NCBI GenBank assembly: GCA_900551635.1
Contig: URWQ01000117.1
Coordinates: 1 to 5,645, forward strand
Origin: an uncultured Collinsella sp.
Lineage (GTDB): Bacteria > Actinomycetota > Coriobacteriia > Coriobacteriales > Coriobacteriaceae
Length of the DNA: 5,645 bases
Direction of reading: 5' to 3'
Under the pieces are notes generated by a model. It did no database searches. It saw nothing but the letters and a program-made list of their open reading frames with translations, and was not told where the DNA came from. Each line of letters begins with the position of its first letter. Positions within the stretch are counted from its first letter, which is position 1. Made by a program: the position numbers and the translations under genes. This document shows, piece after piece, positions 1-5,645 of this stretch.

Positions 1-554
1 AGGCCTGCGGCTTGCTTGGCGAACGCGGCGATATCCGTTGCGGTAAGAAGCGGCGTGCGCTTCCACAAGTTGGTGCCATTGCCCTTGGTGTCGTTAACTC
101 GCTCCCAGCCGCAGTTGGATGGAATGAGCTTAAGCGAAATAGCTTCATCGAGTTGTTGTTGCGTTCGCTCGCAGGGCTTAAACACTGCAAAGGAGCCGCA
201 CATCTCGTAGCACGCCATGAGTAACTGGTTGCGTGAGACCTGCGTGGCAAGGCTGAGCAGCGTAAACTCCGGTGAAGTGACATCAAACCCATGCTCAGTC
301 TGCCTAAACGACCCAGGAGGCGGCTCTTGGGTTAGCAGACGGCTATGAAATAGCTTTCCGTTCGCGCGCTGTTTCCTTTCGCTCACGAATCTCCAAACTG
401 GTGTGCCGAGCAAGTCTTTAAATACCGGTTGTTTTGAGTAATGCACCAAGCGATGGTCATGGTCGGGCGGCAGGATTGCCGGATAGAGTCCCAGTATCTG
501 GGGCGGGATGCGATAGTACTGAAAAGCCGTGGGTCCGCAGGCAAGAAATGACAT
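1..554 (-). CDS. Partial uncharacterised protein, N-terminal 184 residues (Coriobacteriia-type SPE/CGS-motif family)
   Basis: An open frame runs on the minus strand from an ATG at 554-552 to the left edge without a stop; 184 complete codons are visible and the 3' end is missing. An in-frame TAG lies at 587-585 and no ATG, GTG or TTG falls between it and this ATG, so the start is well fixed, although the upstream GGAT is only a weak ribosome binding site. Visible motifs are FQYYRIPP (11-18), QEPPPGSF (76-83), SPEFTLLSLA (94-103), YEMCGSF (116-122) and RTPLLT (166-171). No signal peptide or membrane segment is seen. From memory, this motif order matches a family of uncharacterised Coriobacteriia proteins whose C-terminal part resembles small endonuclease-like domains; that part would lie outside the window, so no function is assigned. 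Codons such as AGG, AGA, CTA and TTA, rare in the two large genes here, suggest low expression or a different origin. It lies downstream of pyk on the same strand but beyond the pyk terminator, so is probably transcribed separately. Confidence 0.82.
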   Translation of the reverse strand, partial: MSFLACGPTAFQYYRIPPQILGLYPAILPPDHDHRLVHYSKQPVFKDLLGTPVWRFVSERKQRANGKLFHSRLLTQEPPPGSFRQTEHGFDVTSPEFTLLSLATQVSRNQLLMACYEMCGSFAVFKPCERTQQQLDEAISLKLIPSNCGWERVNDTKGNGTNLWKRTPLLTATDIAAFAKQAAG

Positions 555-910
555 AGCGATCCGATCGTTTGAGCGTTGTTTGGGCTAGAAAAGCTATCCG
601 TTTCGGAAGTGCGGTGAAAACGACAAAAAGGTCAGGCACAAGCGGTATTTAAGCCAACTTTATCAGGGGTTTTGTTGAAATAAAAGGACTTGTGCTCGGG
701 GGTAAGCAATTTTTCCCCGCACTTCCGAAAACGCGGTTGATCTGGTTCTTGCTAAAACGATTTAGCAGCGTCGGTTAAGGTGTGGGTTTGCCACCGGGCG
801 AACACTTTTAGCGCTTGGGGCTTTATTTTTTGGGCCTCGGAGGGCGGATTTCGCGCTTTTGGTAATGAAATGGGTGCGTGCCATGTCGTGCGGTAGGCAT
901 CGGTGCACAG
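555..910. other. Gene-free stretch between partial gene and pyk terminator
   Basis: I see no credible gene here on either strand; the short open frames lack ribosome binding sites and protein-like composition. The stretch holds the interrupted inverted repeat at 601-730 and a small perfect hairpin at 751-766 (GCTAAA, loop ACGA, TTTAGC). The promoter of the partial minus-strand gene must lie here, but no convincing pair of -35 and -10 boxes stands out. A weak possibility on the minus strand is TTGCTT, an 18-base spacer and TTTTAT (about 707-680), inside the repeat. Confidence 0.6.
601..730. repeat. 130-bp interrupted inverted repeat with 20-bp arms
   Basis: The arms at 601-620 and 711-730 are inverted copies with 19 of 20 bases matching; the only mismatch is at 615/716. 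A second pair, GCACAAG at 636-642 and CTTGTGC at 689-695, shares exactly the same centre (665.5), so the two arms form one coherent unit. Bases between the paired blocks match poorly. No target-site duplication is visible at the outer ends. It ends 46 bases upstream of the partial gene's start codon. It could be a small non-autonomous mobile element, two inverted copies of a regulatory motif, or a structured leader RNA for the partial gene. Confidence 0.7.
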
Positions 911-947
911 AAAAAGGGCCCGGAAGGCAATGCCTTCCGGGCCCTTT
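911..947 (-). terminator. Intrinsic terminator of pyk
   Basis: A perfect 16-bp stem (913-928 with 932-947) closes on a 3-base AAT loop, or a 5-base loop if the innermost pair stays open, and is very GC-rich. Read on the minus strand it is followed by a run of five T (915-911, three of them inside the stem). It lies about 30 bases past the pyk stop codon and points the right way, so it should separate pyk from the partial gene downstream. On the plus strand only TTT follows the stem, so bidirectional action is less likely. Confidence 0.9.
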
Positions 948-975
948 GCAATGCAAATTTGCTTGCAAGTACGAT

Positions 976-2436
976 TTAGCGCACCTGAGCGACGTAAGCG
1001 ACGTTGGTCGAGGAGACCTTATCCTCGAGCTGGACGCTCATGCGGGGATCGCCAGCGGTAGCGACGGTCAGATCGCCGGCCTTGACGTAGCCGAGCTCCT
1101 TAGCGGTCTCGATCGCCTTGACGATCGTGCCGTTGACGGTGCCCTGGGTAATCTCGGCCTGGTGCGGGATAACGCCCCAGTACATAATCATCTGCTGGAC
1201 GGCCCACTCGTGGCGGGAGAACGCGCAGATCGGCATGTTGGGACGGAAGTGCGAGATCAGGCGAGCGGTACGACCGGTGGTCGTCGGCACGGTGATGCAC
1301 TTGGCGCCAACGGTGGTAGCCATGTTCACAGCGGACATACCCACAACGTTGTTGACGACGCGGGTGCCATGAGCGTTGGCCGGAACCTCGAGCGGAGCGT
1401 GGGCCGGAAGGTACTTCTCGGTCTCGAGAGCAATGCTGGCCTGCATCTTGACGGCCTCGACCGGGTACTTACCGGCAGCGGACTCGCCAGAGAGCATAAC
1501 GGCGTCGGTGCCGTCGTAAATGGCGTTAGCAACGTCGGCAACCTCGGCGCGCGTCGGGCGCGGGTTCTGCTGCATGGAGTCGAGCATCTGCGTAGCGGTG
1601 ATAACGGGCTTGTAGGCCGCGTTGCACTTGGCGATGATCTCCTTCTGGATGTGCGGAACGAGCTCGGGCTTGATCTCGATGCCCAGGTCGCCACGGGCGA
1701 CCATGATGCCGTCGGAAGCCTCGAGGATCTCGTCGAAGTTCTCGACGCCCAGGGCGCACTCGATCTTCGGGAAGATCGTCACGTGCTCGCCACCGTTCTC
1801 GCGGCAAAGCTCGCGGATGCCGCGGACGGACTCGCCGTCACGGATGAAGGAAGCGGCGATGTAGTCGATGTTCTCGGTCAGGCCAAAGAGGATGTCCTGA
1901 CGATCGCGCTCGGTGATGGCGGGCAGCGAGATGTTGACGTTGGGCATGTTGACGCCCTTGCGCTCGCCGATCAAGCCGTCGTTCTTAACGACGCAGGTCA
2001 TGTCCTGGCCGCTGACGGACTCGACCTCGAGGGCAACCAGGCCGTCATCGATCAGGATGAGGGAGCCCTTCTCGACCTCGGAGGGCAGAGCCAGGTAGTC
2101 GAGGGAGATGTGCTCAGCGGTGCCGTGGAAATCCTCGGACGTGGGCTGGGCGGTGACGACGATCTTATCGCCGGTCTTGACGGCAACCTTCTTGCCATCG
2201 ACCAGAAGGCCGGTGCGGACCTCGGGGCCCTTGGTGTCGAGCAGGATGCCGACGGGCAGACCGAGCTCCTTGGAAATACGACGGACGCGCTCGATGCGAC
2301 CGTGGTGCTCGTCGTAGGATCCGTGCGAGAAGTTAAAACGGGCGACGTTCATGCCCGCCTTGATCATCTCGCGGATGGTCTCGTCGCTATCGCAGGCGGG
2401 ACCCATGGTGCATACAATCTTGGTGCGCTTGTACAT
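976..2436 (-). CDS. pyk: Pyruvate kinase
   Basis: Catalyses the last step of glycolysis in the cytoplasm, moving phosphate from phosphoenolpyruvate to ADP to give pyruvate and ATP. The 486-residue product has the usual bacterial length and domain order: an (alpha/beta)8 A domain interrupted by a B domain (roughly 71-168), then a C-terminal effector domain (roughly 355-486). Visible active-site elements are ARFNFSH (32-38, substrate arginine R33), DTKGPEVRTG (67-76), FPKIE (222-226, catalytic K224, metal ligand E226), ARGDLG (247-252, metal ligand D250) and TATQML (280-285). The loop TTTGRTAR (385-392) corresponds to the phosphate-binding effector loop of sugar-phosphate-activated enzymes, so allosteric activation is likely; the effector cannot be told from sequence. 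The extra C-terminal PEP-utiliser-like domain of some Bacillus-type enzymes is absent. The start is supported by GGAGGT five bases upstream. Strongly biased GC-rich codons fit high expression. It has its own promoter and terminator and appears monocistronic. Confidence 0.97.
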   Translation of the reverse strand: MYKRTKIVCTMGPACDSDETIREMIKAGMNVARFNFSHGSYDEHHGRIERVRRISKELGLPVGILLDTKGPEVRTGLLVDGKKVAVKTGDKIVVTAQPTSEDFHGTAEHISLDYLALPSEVEKGSLILIDDGLVALEVESVSGQDMTCVVKNDGLIGERKGVNMPNVNISLPAITERDRQDILFGLTENIDYIAASFIRDGESVRGIRELCRENGGEHVTIFPKIECALGVENFDEILEASDGIMVARGDLGIEIKPELVPHIQKEIIAKCNAAYKPVITATQMLDSMQQNPRPTRAEVADVANAIYDGTDAVMLSGESAAGKYPVEAVKMQASIALETEKYLPAHAPLEVPANAHGTRVVNNVVGMSAVNMATTVGAKCITVPTTTGRTARLISHFRPNMPICAFSRHEWAVQQMIMYWGVIPHQAEITQGTVNGTIVKAIETAKELGYVKAGDLTVATAGDPRMSVQLEDKVSSTNVAYVAQVR

Positions 2437-2452
2437 TCAGACCTCCATCTGA
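2437..2452 (-). promoter_or_regulatory. pyk ribosome binding site in a small hairpin
   Basis: On the minus strand GGAGGT (2446-2441) sits four bases before the ATG and fixes the start. The site lies within a perfect 5-bp inverted repeat, TCAGA and TCTGA (2452-2448 and 2441-2437), with TGGAGG as the 6-base loop. The core Shine-Dalgarno would therefore be displayed in the loop and the stem would end directly at the start codon. Confidence 0.8.
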
Positions 2453-2499
2453 CATCGTCTTGCGCTGATAGATAAACCATAAGAAATAAAACTGAGATG

Positions 2500-2530
2500 A
2501 TTATAACGAAATGCCGACCGAATACCCCAA
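2500..2530 (-). promoter_or_regulatory. Probable pyk promoter
   Basis: A consensus -10 box TATAAT occurs on the minus strand at 2505-2500. No good -35 box lies at 16-18 bases; the nearest partial match is TTGGGG (2530-2525) at a 19-base spacing. Transcription would start near 2493 and give a leader of about 55 bases. The strong -10 with a poor -35 could mean dependence on an activator, but this is inference. Confidence 0.6.
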
Positions 2531-2713
2531 AAAATCGACCGTATGCCGAATTAGAAGTTCATTTTTTGCGAATAAACGGTATATGCAAAAACTTTACCAA
2601 CCGTTCTAACCGCTGCTATCTGGGCGATATTTCAGTTTGATGATGCACCGAAGAAAAAACGTTTTATCAATGTCGAACATCATACGGTCTGCATCGTTGC
2701 ACTCGAGCCGTGT

Positions 2714-2725
2714 TTCCAATTGGAA
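2714..2725. promoter_or_regulatory. 12-bp palindrome, possible operator
   Basis: TTCCAATTGGAA is a perfect 12-bp palindrome ending four bases before the proposed -35 box of the ATPase promoter. That position would suit an activator or an overlapping regulator. I do not match it to a known regulator. Confidence 0.4.
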
Positions 2726-2729
2726 TGTT

Positions 2730-2759
2730 TTGGCTAGACGCGCCGCTTTGGGGTATCAT
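2730..2759 (+). promoter_or_regulatory. Probable promoter of the ATPase gene
   Basis: TTGGCT (2730-2735) and TATCAT (2754-2759) are separated by 18 bases; they match the housekeeping sigma consensus at 4 and 5 of 6 positions. Transcription would begin near A2766, giving a leader of about 112 bases that starts just before the first leader hairpin, which agrees with the RNA structure described there. Confidence 0.6.
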
Positions 2760-2765
2760 AGCTCC

Positions 2766-2877
2766 ACTATCAACTGCCGCTCAGCACGGCAGCCTTGATG
2801 AGCCCTTGCCCTTCTCCTGGGAATTATGATCGGGCATCAATCTGCTGAGTGGCCCGAATCCCAGGAGGGGACTCTAT
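2766..2877 (+). promoter_or_regulatory. Structured 5' leader RNA with sequestered Shine-Dalgarno (candidate riboregulator)
   Basis: Hairpin I is CTGCCG (2774-2779) with CGGCAG (2787-2792) and a 7-base loop CTCAGCA. Hairpin II has an outer stem of 2811-2822 with 2859-2870 (nine perfect central pairs, then two G-U and one C-G), whose 3' arm contains AGGAGGGG. After an internal loop it continues as TCGGGC (2830-2835) with GCCCGA (2852-2857) and a 16-base loop. That loop contains TGCTGAG (2843-2849), the exact complement of the whole hairpin I loop, so a kissing interaction is possible. TTGATG and CCC (2795-2800, 2803-2805) can instead pair with GGGCATCAA (2832-2840). This would break the inner stem, or form a pseudoknot with the outer one. 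Regulation would act on translation. It does not fit my recollection of the manganese yybP-ykoY riboswitch. The ligand, if any, is unknown. Confidence 0.55.
2863..2870 (+). promoter_or_regulatory. Shine-Dalgarno site of the ATPase gene
   Basis: AGGAGGGG lies seven bases before ATG 2878, a strong site that fixes this start. All eight bases are in the 3' arm of the leader hairpin, paired with 2811-2818. Confidence 0.85.
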
Positions 2878-5559
2878 ATGCAAAAGGAATACCTGTCCGC
2901 CGCGGCGGAGGTACTCAGCGACCAAGGTGTCGATGAGAACCTCGGCCTGAGCAACGACGAGGCGTCGTCGCGCCTCGCCAAGACAGGCCCTAACAAGCTC
3001 GAGGAAGCCGAGAAGACCCCGTTGTGGAAGCGCTTCTTTGAGCAGATGGCCGACCCCATGGTCATCATGCTGATCGTTGCCGCCGTCATCAGCGCGCTCA
3101 CGGGCATGGTCAAGGGCGAGGCGGACTTTGCCGATGTCGCCATCATCATGTTCGTCGTTATCGTCAACTCGGTGCTGGGCGTGGTCCAGGAGGCTAAAAG
3201 CGAGGAAGCTCTCGAGGCATTGCAGGAGATGAGCGCCGCGCAGTCCAAGGTTCTGCGCGACGGCAAGCTCGTGCATCTGCCGAGCGCCGAGCTCGTGCCT
3301 GGCGATGTGATCATGCTTGAGGCGGGCGACTCCGTCCCGGCCGACTGCCGCGTGCTCGAGAGCGCCACGATGAAGATCGAGGAGGCCGCCCTTACCGGCG
3401 AGTCCGTGCCCGTCGAGAAGCATGCGAACGTGATCGAGCTCGCCGCCGGCACCGACGACGTGCCGCTCGGCGACCGCAAGAACATGTGCTACATGGGTTC
3501 CACCGTGGTATACGGCCGCGGCCGCGCCGTCGTGGTCGGCACCGGCATGAACACCGAGATGGGTAAGATCGCCGGCGCCCTGGCCGAGGCCAAGGAAGAG
3601 CTCACGCCGCTGCAGGTGAAGCTTGCCGAGCTCAGCCGCATCCTCACCATCATGGTTATCGTCATCTGCGTCGTCATCTTTGGCGTCGACATCATCCGCC
3701 ACGGCGTGGGCAACGTTCTCACCGATCCGACCGCGCTGCTCGACACCTTTATGGTCGCTGTATCGCTTGCCGTCGCCGCCATCCCCGAGGGCCTGGTTGC
3801 CGTCGTGACTATCGTGCTTTCGCTCGGCGTGACCAAAATGGCCAAGCGCCAGGCGATTATCCGCAAGCTCTCTGCCGTCGAGACCCTTGGCTGCACGCAG
3901 ACCATCTGCTCCGACAAGACCGGTACCCTTACCCAAAACAAGATGACCGTCGTCAAGCACGAGCTCGCTGCGCCTAAGGAGAAGTTCCTGGCCGGCATGG
4001 CGCTGTGCTCCGACGCCCAGTGGGATGAGGACTTGGGCGAGGCCGTGGGCGAGCCGACTGAGTGCGCGCTCGTCAACGACGCCGGCAAGGCGGGCCTCAC
4101 TGGCCTGACTGCCGAGCACCCGCGCGTGGGCGAGGCCCCGTTCGACTCGGGCCGCAAGATGATGTCCGTGGTCGTCGAGACCCTTGACGGCGAGTATGAG
4201 CAGTACACCAAGGGCGCGCCCGACGTGGTGATCGGCCTGTGCACCCATATCTACGACGGCGATAAGGTCGTCCCCCTGACCGAGGAGCGTCGTGCCGAGC
4301 TCGTGGCCGCCAACAAGGCCATGGCCGACGAGGCCCTGCGCGTACTGGCGCTGGCAAGCCGCACCTACACCGAGGTCCCGGACGACTGCAGCCCCGCCGC
4401 GCTCGAGCACGACCTGGTCTTCTGCGGCCTGTCCGGCATGATTGACCCGGTTCGCCCCGAGGTCGCCGACGCCATCCGCGAGGCGCACGACGCCGGTATC
4501 CGCACCGTCATGATCACGGGCGACCACATCGACACCGCCGTGGCCATCGCCAAGCAGCTGGGCATCGTCACCGATCGCAGCCAGGCCATCACCGGTGCCG
4601 ACCTCGATCGCATGAGTGACGAGGAACTCGACGCGCACATCGAGGACTACGGCGTGTACGCCCGCGTCCAGCCCGAGCACAAGACACGCATCGTCGAGGC
4701 TTGGAAGTCGCGCGACCAGATCGTGGCCATGACGGGCGACGGCGTCAACGACGCTCCGTCCATCAAGCGCGCCGACATCGGCGTTGGCATGGGCATCACC
4801 GGCACCGACGTCACCAAGAACGTCGCCGACATGGTGCTTGCCGATGACAACTTCGCCACCATCATCGGTGCCTGCGAAGAGGGTCGTCGCATCTACGACA
4901 ACATCCGCAAGGTCATTCAGTTCCTGCTTTCGGCCAACCTTGCCGAGGTCTTCTCGGTATTCATCGCCACGCTTATCGGCTTTACCATCTTCCAGCCGGT
5001 GCAGCTGCTGTGGGTGAACCTGGTCACCGACTGTTTCCCCGCGCTCGCGCTGGGCATGGAGGACGCCGAGGGCGACATCATGAAGCGCAAGCCGCGCAAC
5101 GCCAAGGACGGTGTCTTTGCCGGACATATGGGTCTGGACTGCGTGGTCCAGGGCCTAATCATCACCGTGCTGGTGCTGGCGAGCTTCTTTGTGGGCGTGT
5201 ACTTTGACATGGGCTACATCCACATCGCCGATATGATTGCCGGCAATGCCGACGAGGAAGGCGTGATGATGGCGTTCATCACGCTCAACATGGTCGAGAT
5301 TTTCCACTGCTTCAATATGCGCAGCCGTCGTGCGTCGCTGTTCACCATGAAGAAGCAGAACAAGTGGCTGTGGGCTTCCGCCGCGCTGGCACTGGTGCTG
5401 ACGGTGATCGTGACCGTGCAGCCGACGCTTGCCGAGATGTTCTTTGGCCCTGTGACGCTTGAGCTCAAGGGCGTTCTTGCCGCGCTGGGCCTGGCCTTCC
5501 TGATCATCCCGCTGATGGAGATCTACAAGGCGATCATGCGCGCGGTCGAAAAAGAGTAG
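2878..5559 (+). CDS. P2A-type calcium-transporting ATPase
   Basis: A membrane pump that uses ATP to export calcium (perhaps also manganese) from the cytoplasm. The 893-residue length is normal for bacterial SERCA/PMR1-like pumps. The cation ATPase N-terminal domain (about 1-55) is followed by M1-M2 (60-104), the actuator domain with TGES (173-176), M3-M4 (253-318) with PEGL (303-306), and the phosphorylation and nucleotide domains. Those show DKTGTLT (phosphorylated D346), KGAP (445-448), TGD (547-549) and TGDGVND (619-625). M5-M10 (about 678-886) complete ten membrane segments. Putative ion ligands are E304 in M4, N687 and E690 in M5, N714, T717 and D718 in M6, and E807 in M8. These match both SERCA calcium sites, so two calcium ions per cycle is a reasonable inference, whereas single-site PMR1-like pumps lack some of them. 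V307 follows PEGL where most calcium pumps have proline. Symbols such as pacL or yloB are used for relatives, but I do not assign one. Single-gene unit, divergent from pyk. Confidence 0.95.
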   Translation: MQKEYLSAAAEVLSDQGVDENLGLSNDEASSRLAKTGPNKLEEAEKTPLWKRFFEQMADPMVIMLIVAAVISALTGMVKGEADFADVAIIMFVVIVNSVLGVVQEAKSEEALEALQEMSAAQSKVLRDGKLVHLPSAELVPGDVIMLEAGDSVPADCRVLESATMKIEEAALTGESVPVEKHANVIELAAGTDDVPLGDRKNMCYMGSTVVYGRGRAVVVGTGMNTEMGKIAGALAEAKEELTPLQVKLAELSRILTIMVIVICVVIFGVDIIRHGVGNVLTDPTALLDTFMVAVSLAVAAIPEGLVAVVTIVLSLGVTKMAKRQAIIRKLSAVETLGCTQTICSDKTGTLTQNKMTVVKHELAAPKEKFLAGMALCSDAQWDEDLGEAVGEPTECALVNDAGKAGLTGLTAEHPRVGEAPFDSGRKMMSVVVETLDGEYEQYTKGAPDVVIGLCTHIYDGDKVVPLTEERRAELVAANKAMADEALRVLALASRTYTEVPDDCSPAALEHDLVFCGLSGMIDPVRPEVADAIREAHDAGIRTVMITGDHIDTAVAIAKQLGIVTDRSQAITGADLDRMSDEELDAHIEDYGVYARVQPEHKTRIVEAWKSRDQIVAMTGDGVNDAPSIKRADIGVGMGITGTDVTKNVADMVLADDNFATIIGACEEGRRIYDNIRKVIQFLLSANLAEVFSVFIATLIGFTIFQPVQLLWVNLVTDCFPALALGMEDAEGDIMKRKPRNAKDGVFAGHMGLDCVVQGLIITVLVLASFFVGVYFDMGYIHIADMIAGNADEEGVMMAFITLNMVEIFHCFNMRSRRASLFTMKKQNKWLWASAALALVLTVIVTVQPTLAEMFFGPVTLELKGVLAALGLAFLIIPLMEIYKAIMRAVEKE

Positions 5560-5584
5560 GTCGAAAGGCCATCCCTCCCACCGG

Positions 5585-5609
5585 CCCGACCGCCTGCGGG
5601 GTTTCTTCT
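5585..5609 (+). terminator. Possible weak terminator of the ATPase gene
   Basis: About 26 bases after the stop codon, CCG (5590-5592) can pair with CGG (5597-5599), extended by C5586-C5587 with G5600-G5601 around a GA bulge, followed by TTTCTTCTT. The stem is short and the T run is broken, so this is a tentative call. A second small hairpin, CGCG-CTT-CGCG (5621-5631), follows before the window ends. No gene is recognisable in 5560-5645. Confidence 0.35.
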
Positions 5610-5645
5610 TCGCTGGTCCTCGCGCTTCGCGCTGCGGGATCGCTC

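Larger units (their letters stand above)
2437..2877. other. Divergent intergenic region between pyk and the ATPase gene
   Basis: This 441-bp gap separates two divergent genes. The middle part (about 2455-2720) is clearly more AT-rich than the genes. It holds the pyk promoter and ribosome binding site on the left, and the ATPase promoter and leader on the right. Between them are short symmetric motifs: AAAACGTTTT (2656-2665), an inverted 9-mer GACCGTATG / CATACGGTC (2537-2545 and 2681-2689), and the palindrome at 2714-2725. No open frame here looks like a gene. Confidence 0.6.

Noticed and set aside
457..639. A 60-codon minus-strand open frame starting at GTG 639
   Set aside because: It overlaps the partial gene in another frame, lacks a ribosome binding site and starts inside the inverted repeat; the 1-554 frame has the better motifs and stays open to the edge.
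945..969. Cluster of short palindromes GCAAATTTGC and CTTGCAAG between the pyk stop and its terminator
   Set aside because: They are short, overlapping and made of repeated TTGC/GCAA words; nothing ties them to a function beyond the adjacent terminator.
859..2475. A 538-codon open frame on the plus strand antisense to pyk
   Set aside because: Same cause: it runs through the pyk terminator and gene in antisense, its product is low-complexity D/G/L/V-rich, and pyk on the other strand is unmistakable.
2766..2877. Assignment of the ATPase leader to the yybP-ykoY manganese riboswitch, which controls some P-type ATPases
   Set aside because: The stretch GCCCTTGCC loosely recalls part of that motif, but the conserved GGGGAGUAG-type 5' strand is missing after the predicted start, and the hairpin layout differs from what I remember of that class. 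A covariance search would settle it.
2824..5127. A 767-codon open frame on the minus strand antisense to the ATPase gene
   Set aside because: It is a shadow of GC-rich codon use in the ATPase gene: its translation is dominated by D, H, V, L, G and A with no recognisable domain, it has no ribosome binding site, and the sense strand encodes a complete P-type ATPase.
5560..5645. Possible end of a minus-strand gene entering from the right edge
   Set aside because: More than one minus-strand frame stays open over this short GC-rich stretch, but none shows a protein-like composition or motif, and the window ends too soon to judge.

Overview
The window looks like chromosomal DNA of a moderately GC-rich Actinomycetota gut anaerobe of the class Coriobacteriia, most like Collinsella. 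This rests on the codon choice of the two large genes, the style of the promoters and Shine-Dalgarno sites, and a recalled resemblance of the partial left-hand protein to a family common in that class. No search was run, so the assignment is an inference.

Layout, left to right. (1) Positions 1-554, minus strand: the first 184 codons of a gene that runs off the left edge. It belongs to no family I can name firmly, but has motifs (PPPGSF, SPEF, YEMCGSF, RTPLLT) that I associate with uncharacterised Coriobacteriia proteins. (2) Positions 555-975: a gene-free stretch with a 130-bp interrupted inverted repeat (601-730, 19 of 20 arm bases matching), a small hairpin, and a near-ideal intrinsic terminator for pyk (911-947). 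(3) Positions 976-2436, minus strand: a complete pyruvate kinase gene. (4) Positions 2437-2877: a divergent, partly AT-rich intergenic region. It carries the pyk promoter and ribosome binding site on one strand. On the other it carries a promoter-like site, a 12-bp palindrome and a highly structured 5' leader. (5) Positions 2878-5559, plus strand: a complete P2A-type calcium-transporting ATPase with all catalytic motifs and the ligands of two SERCA-type calcium sites. (6) Positions 5560-5645: a short tail with a weak terminator-like hairpin.

The two complete genes are divergently transcribed and do not share a pathway: one makes ATP and pyruvate at the end of glycolysis, the other spends ATP to expel a divalent cation.

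The most interesting part is the ATPase leader (about 2766-2877). It can form a hairpin whose 3' arm is the Shine-Dalgarno sequence. An upstream hairpin has a 7-nt loop that is complementary, over its whole length, to a stretch in the loop of the first. A third helix competes with part of this fold. This is the architecture of a translational riboregulator, possibly cation-sensing, and I do not recognise it as a known riboswitch class.
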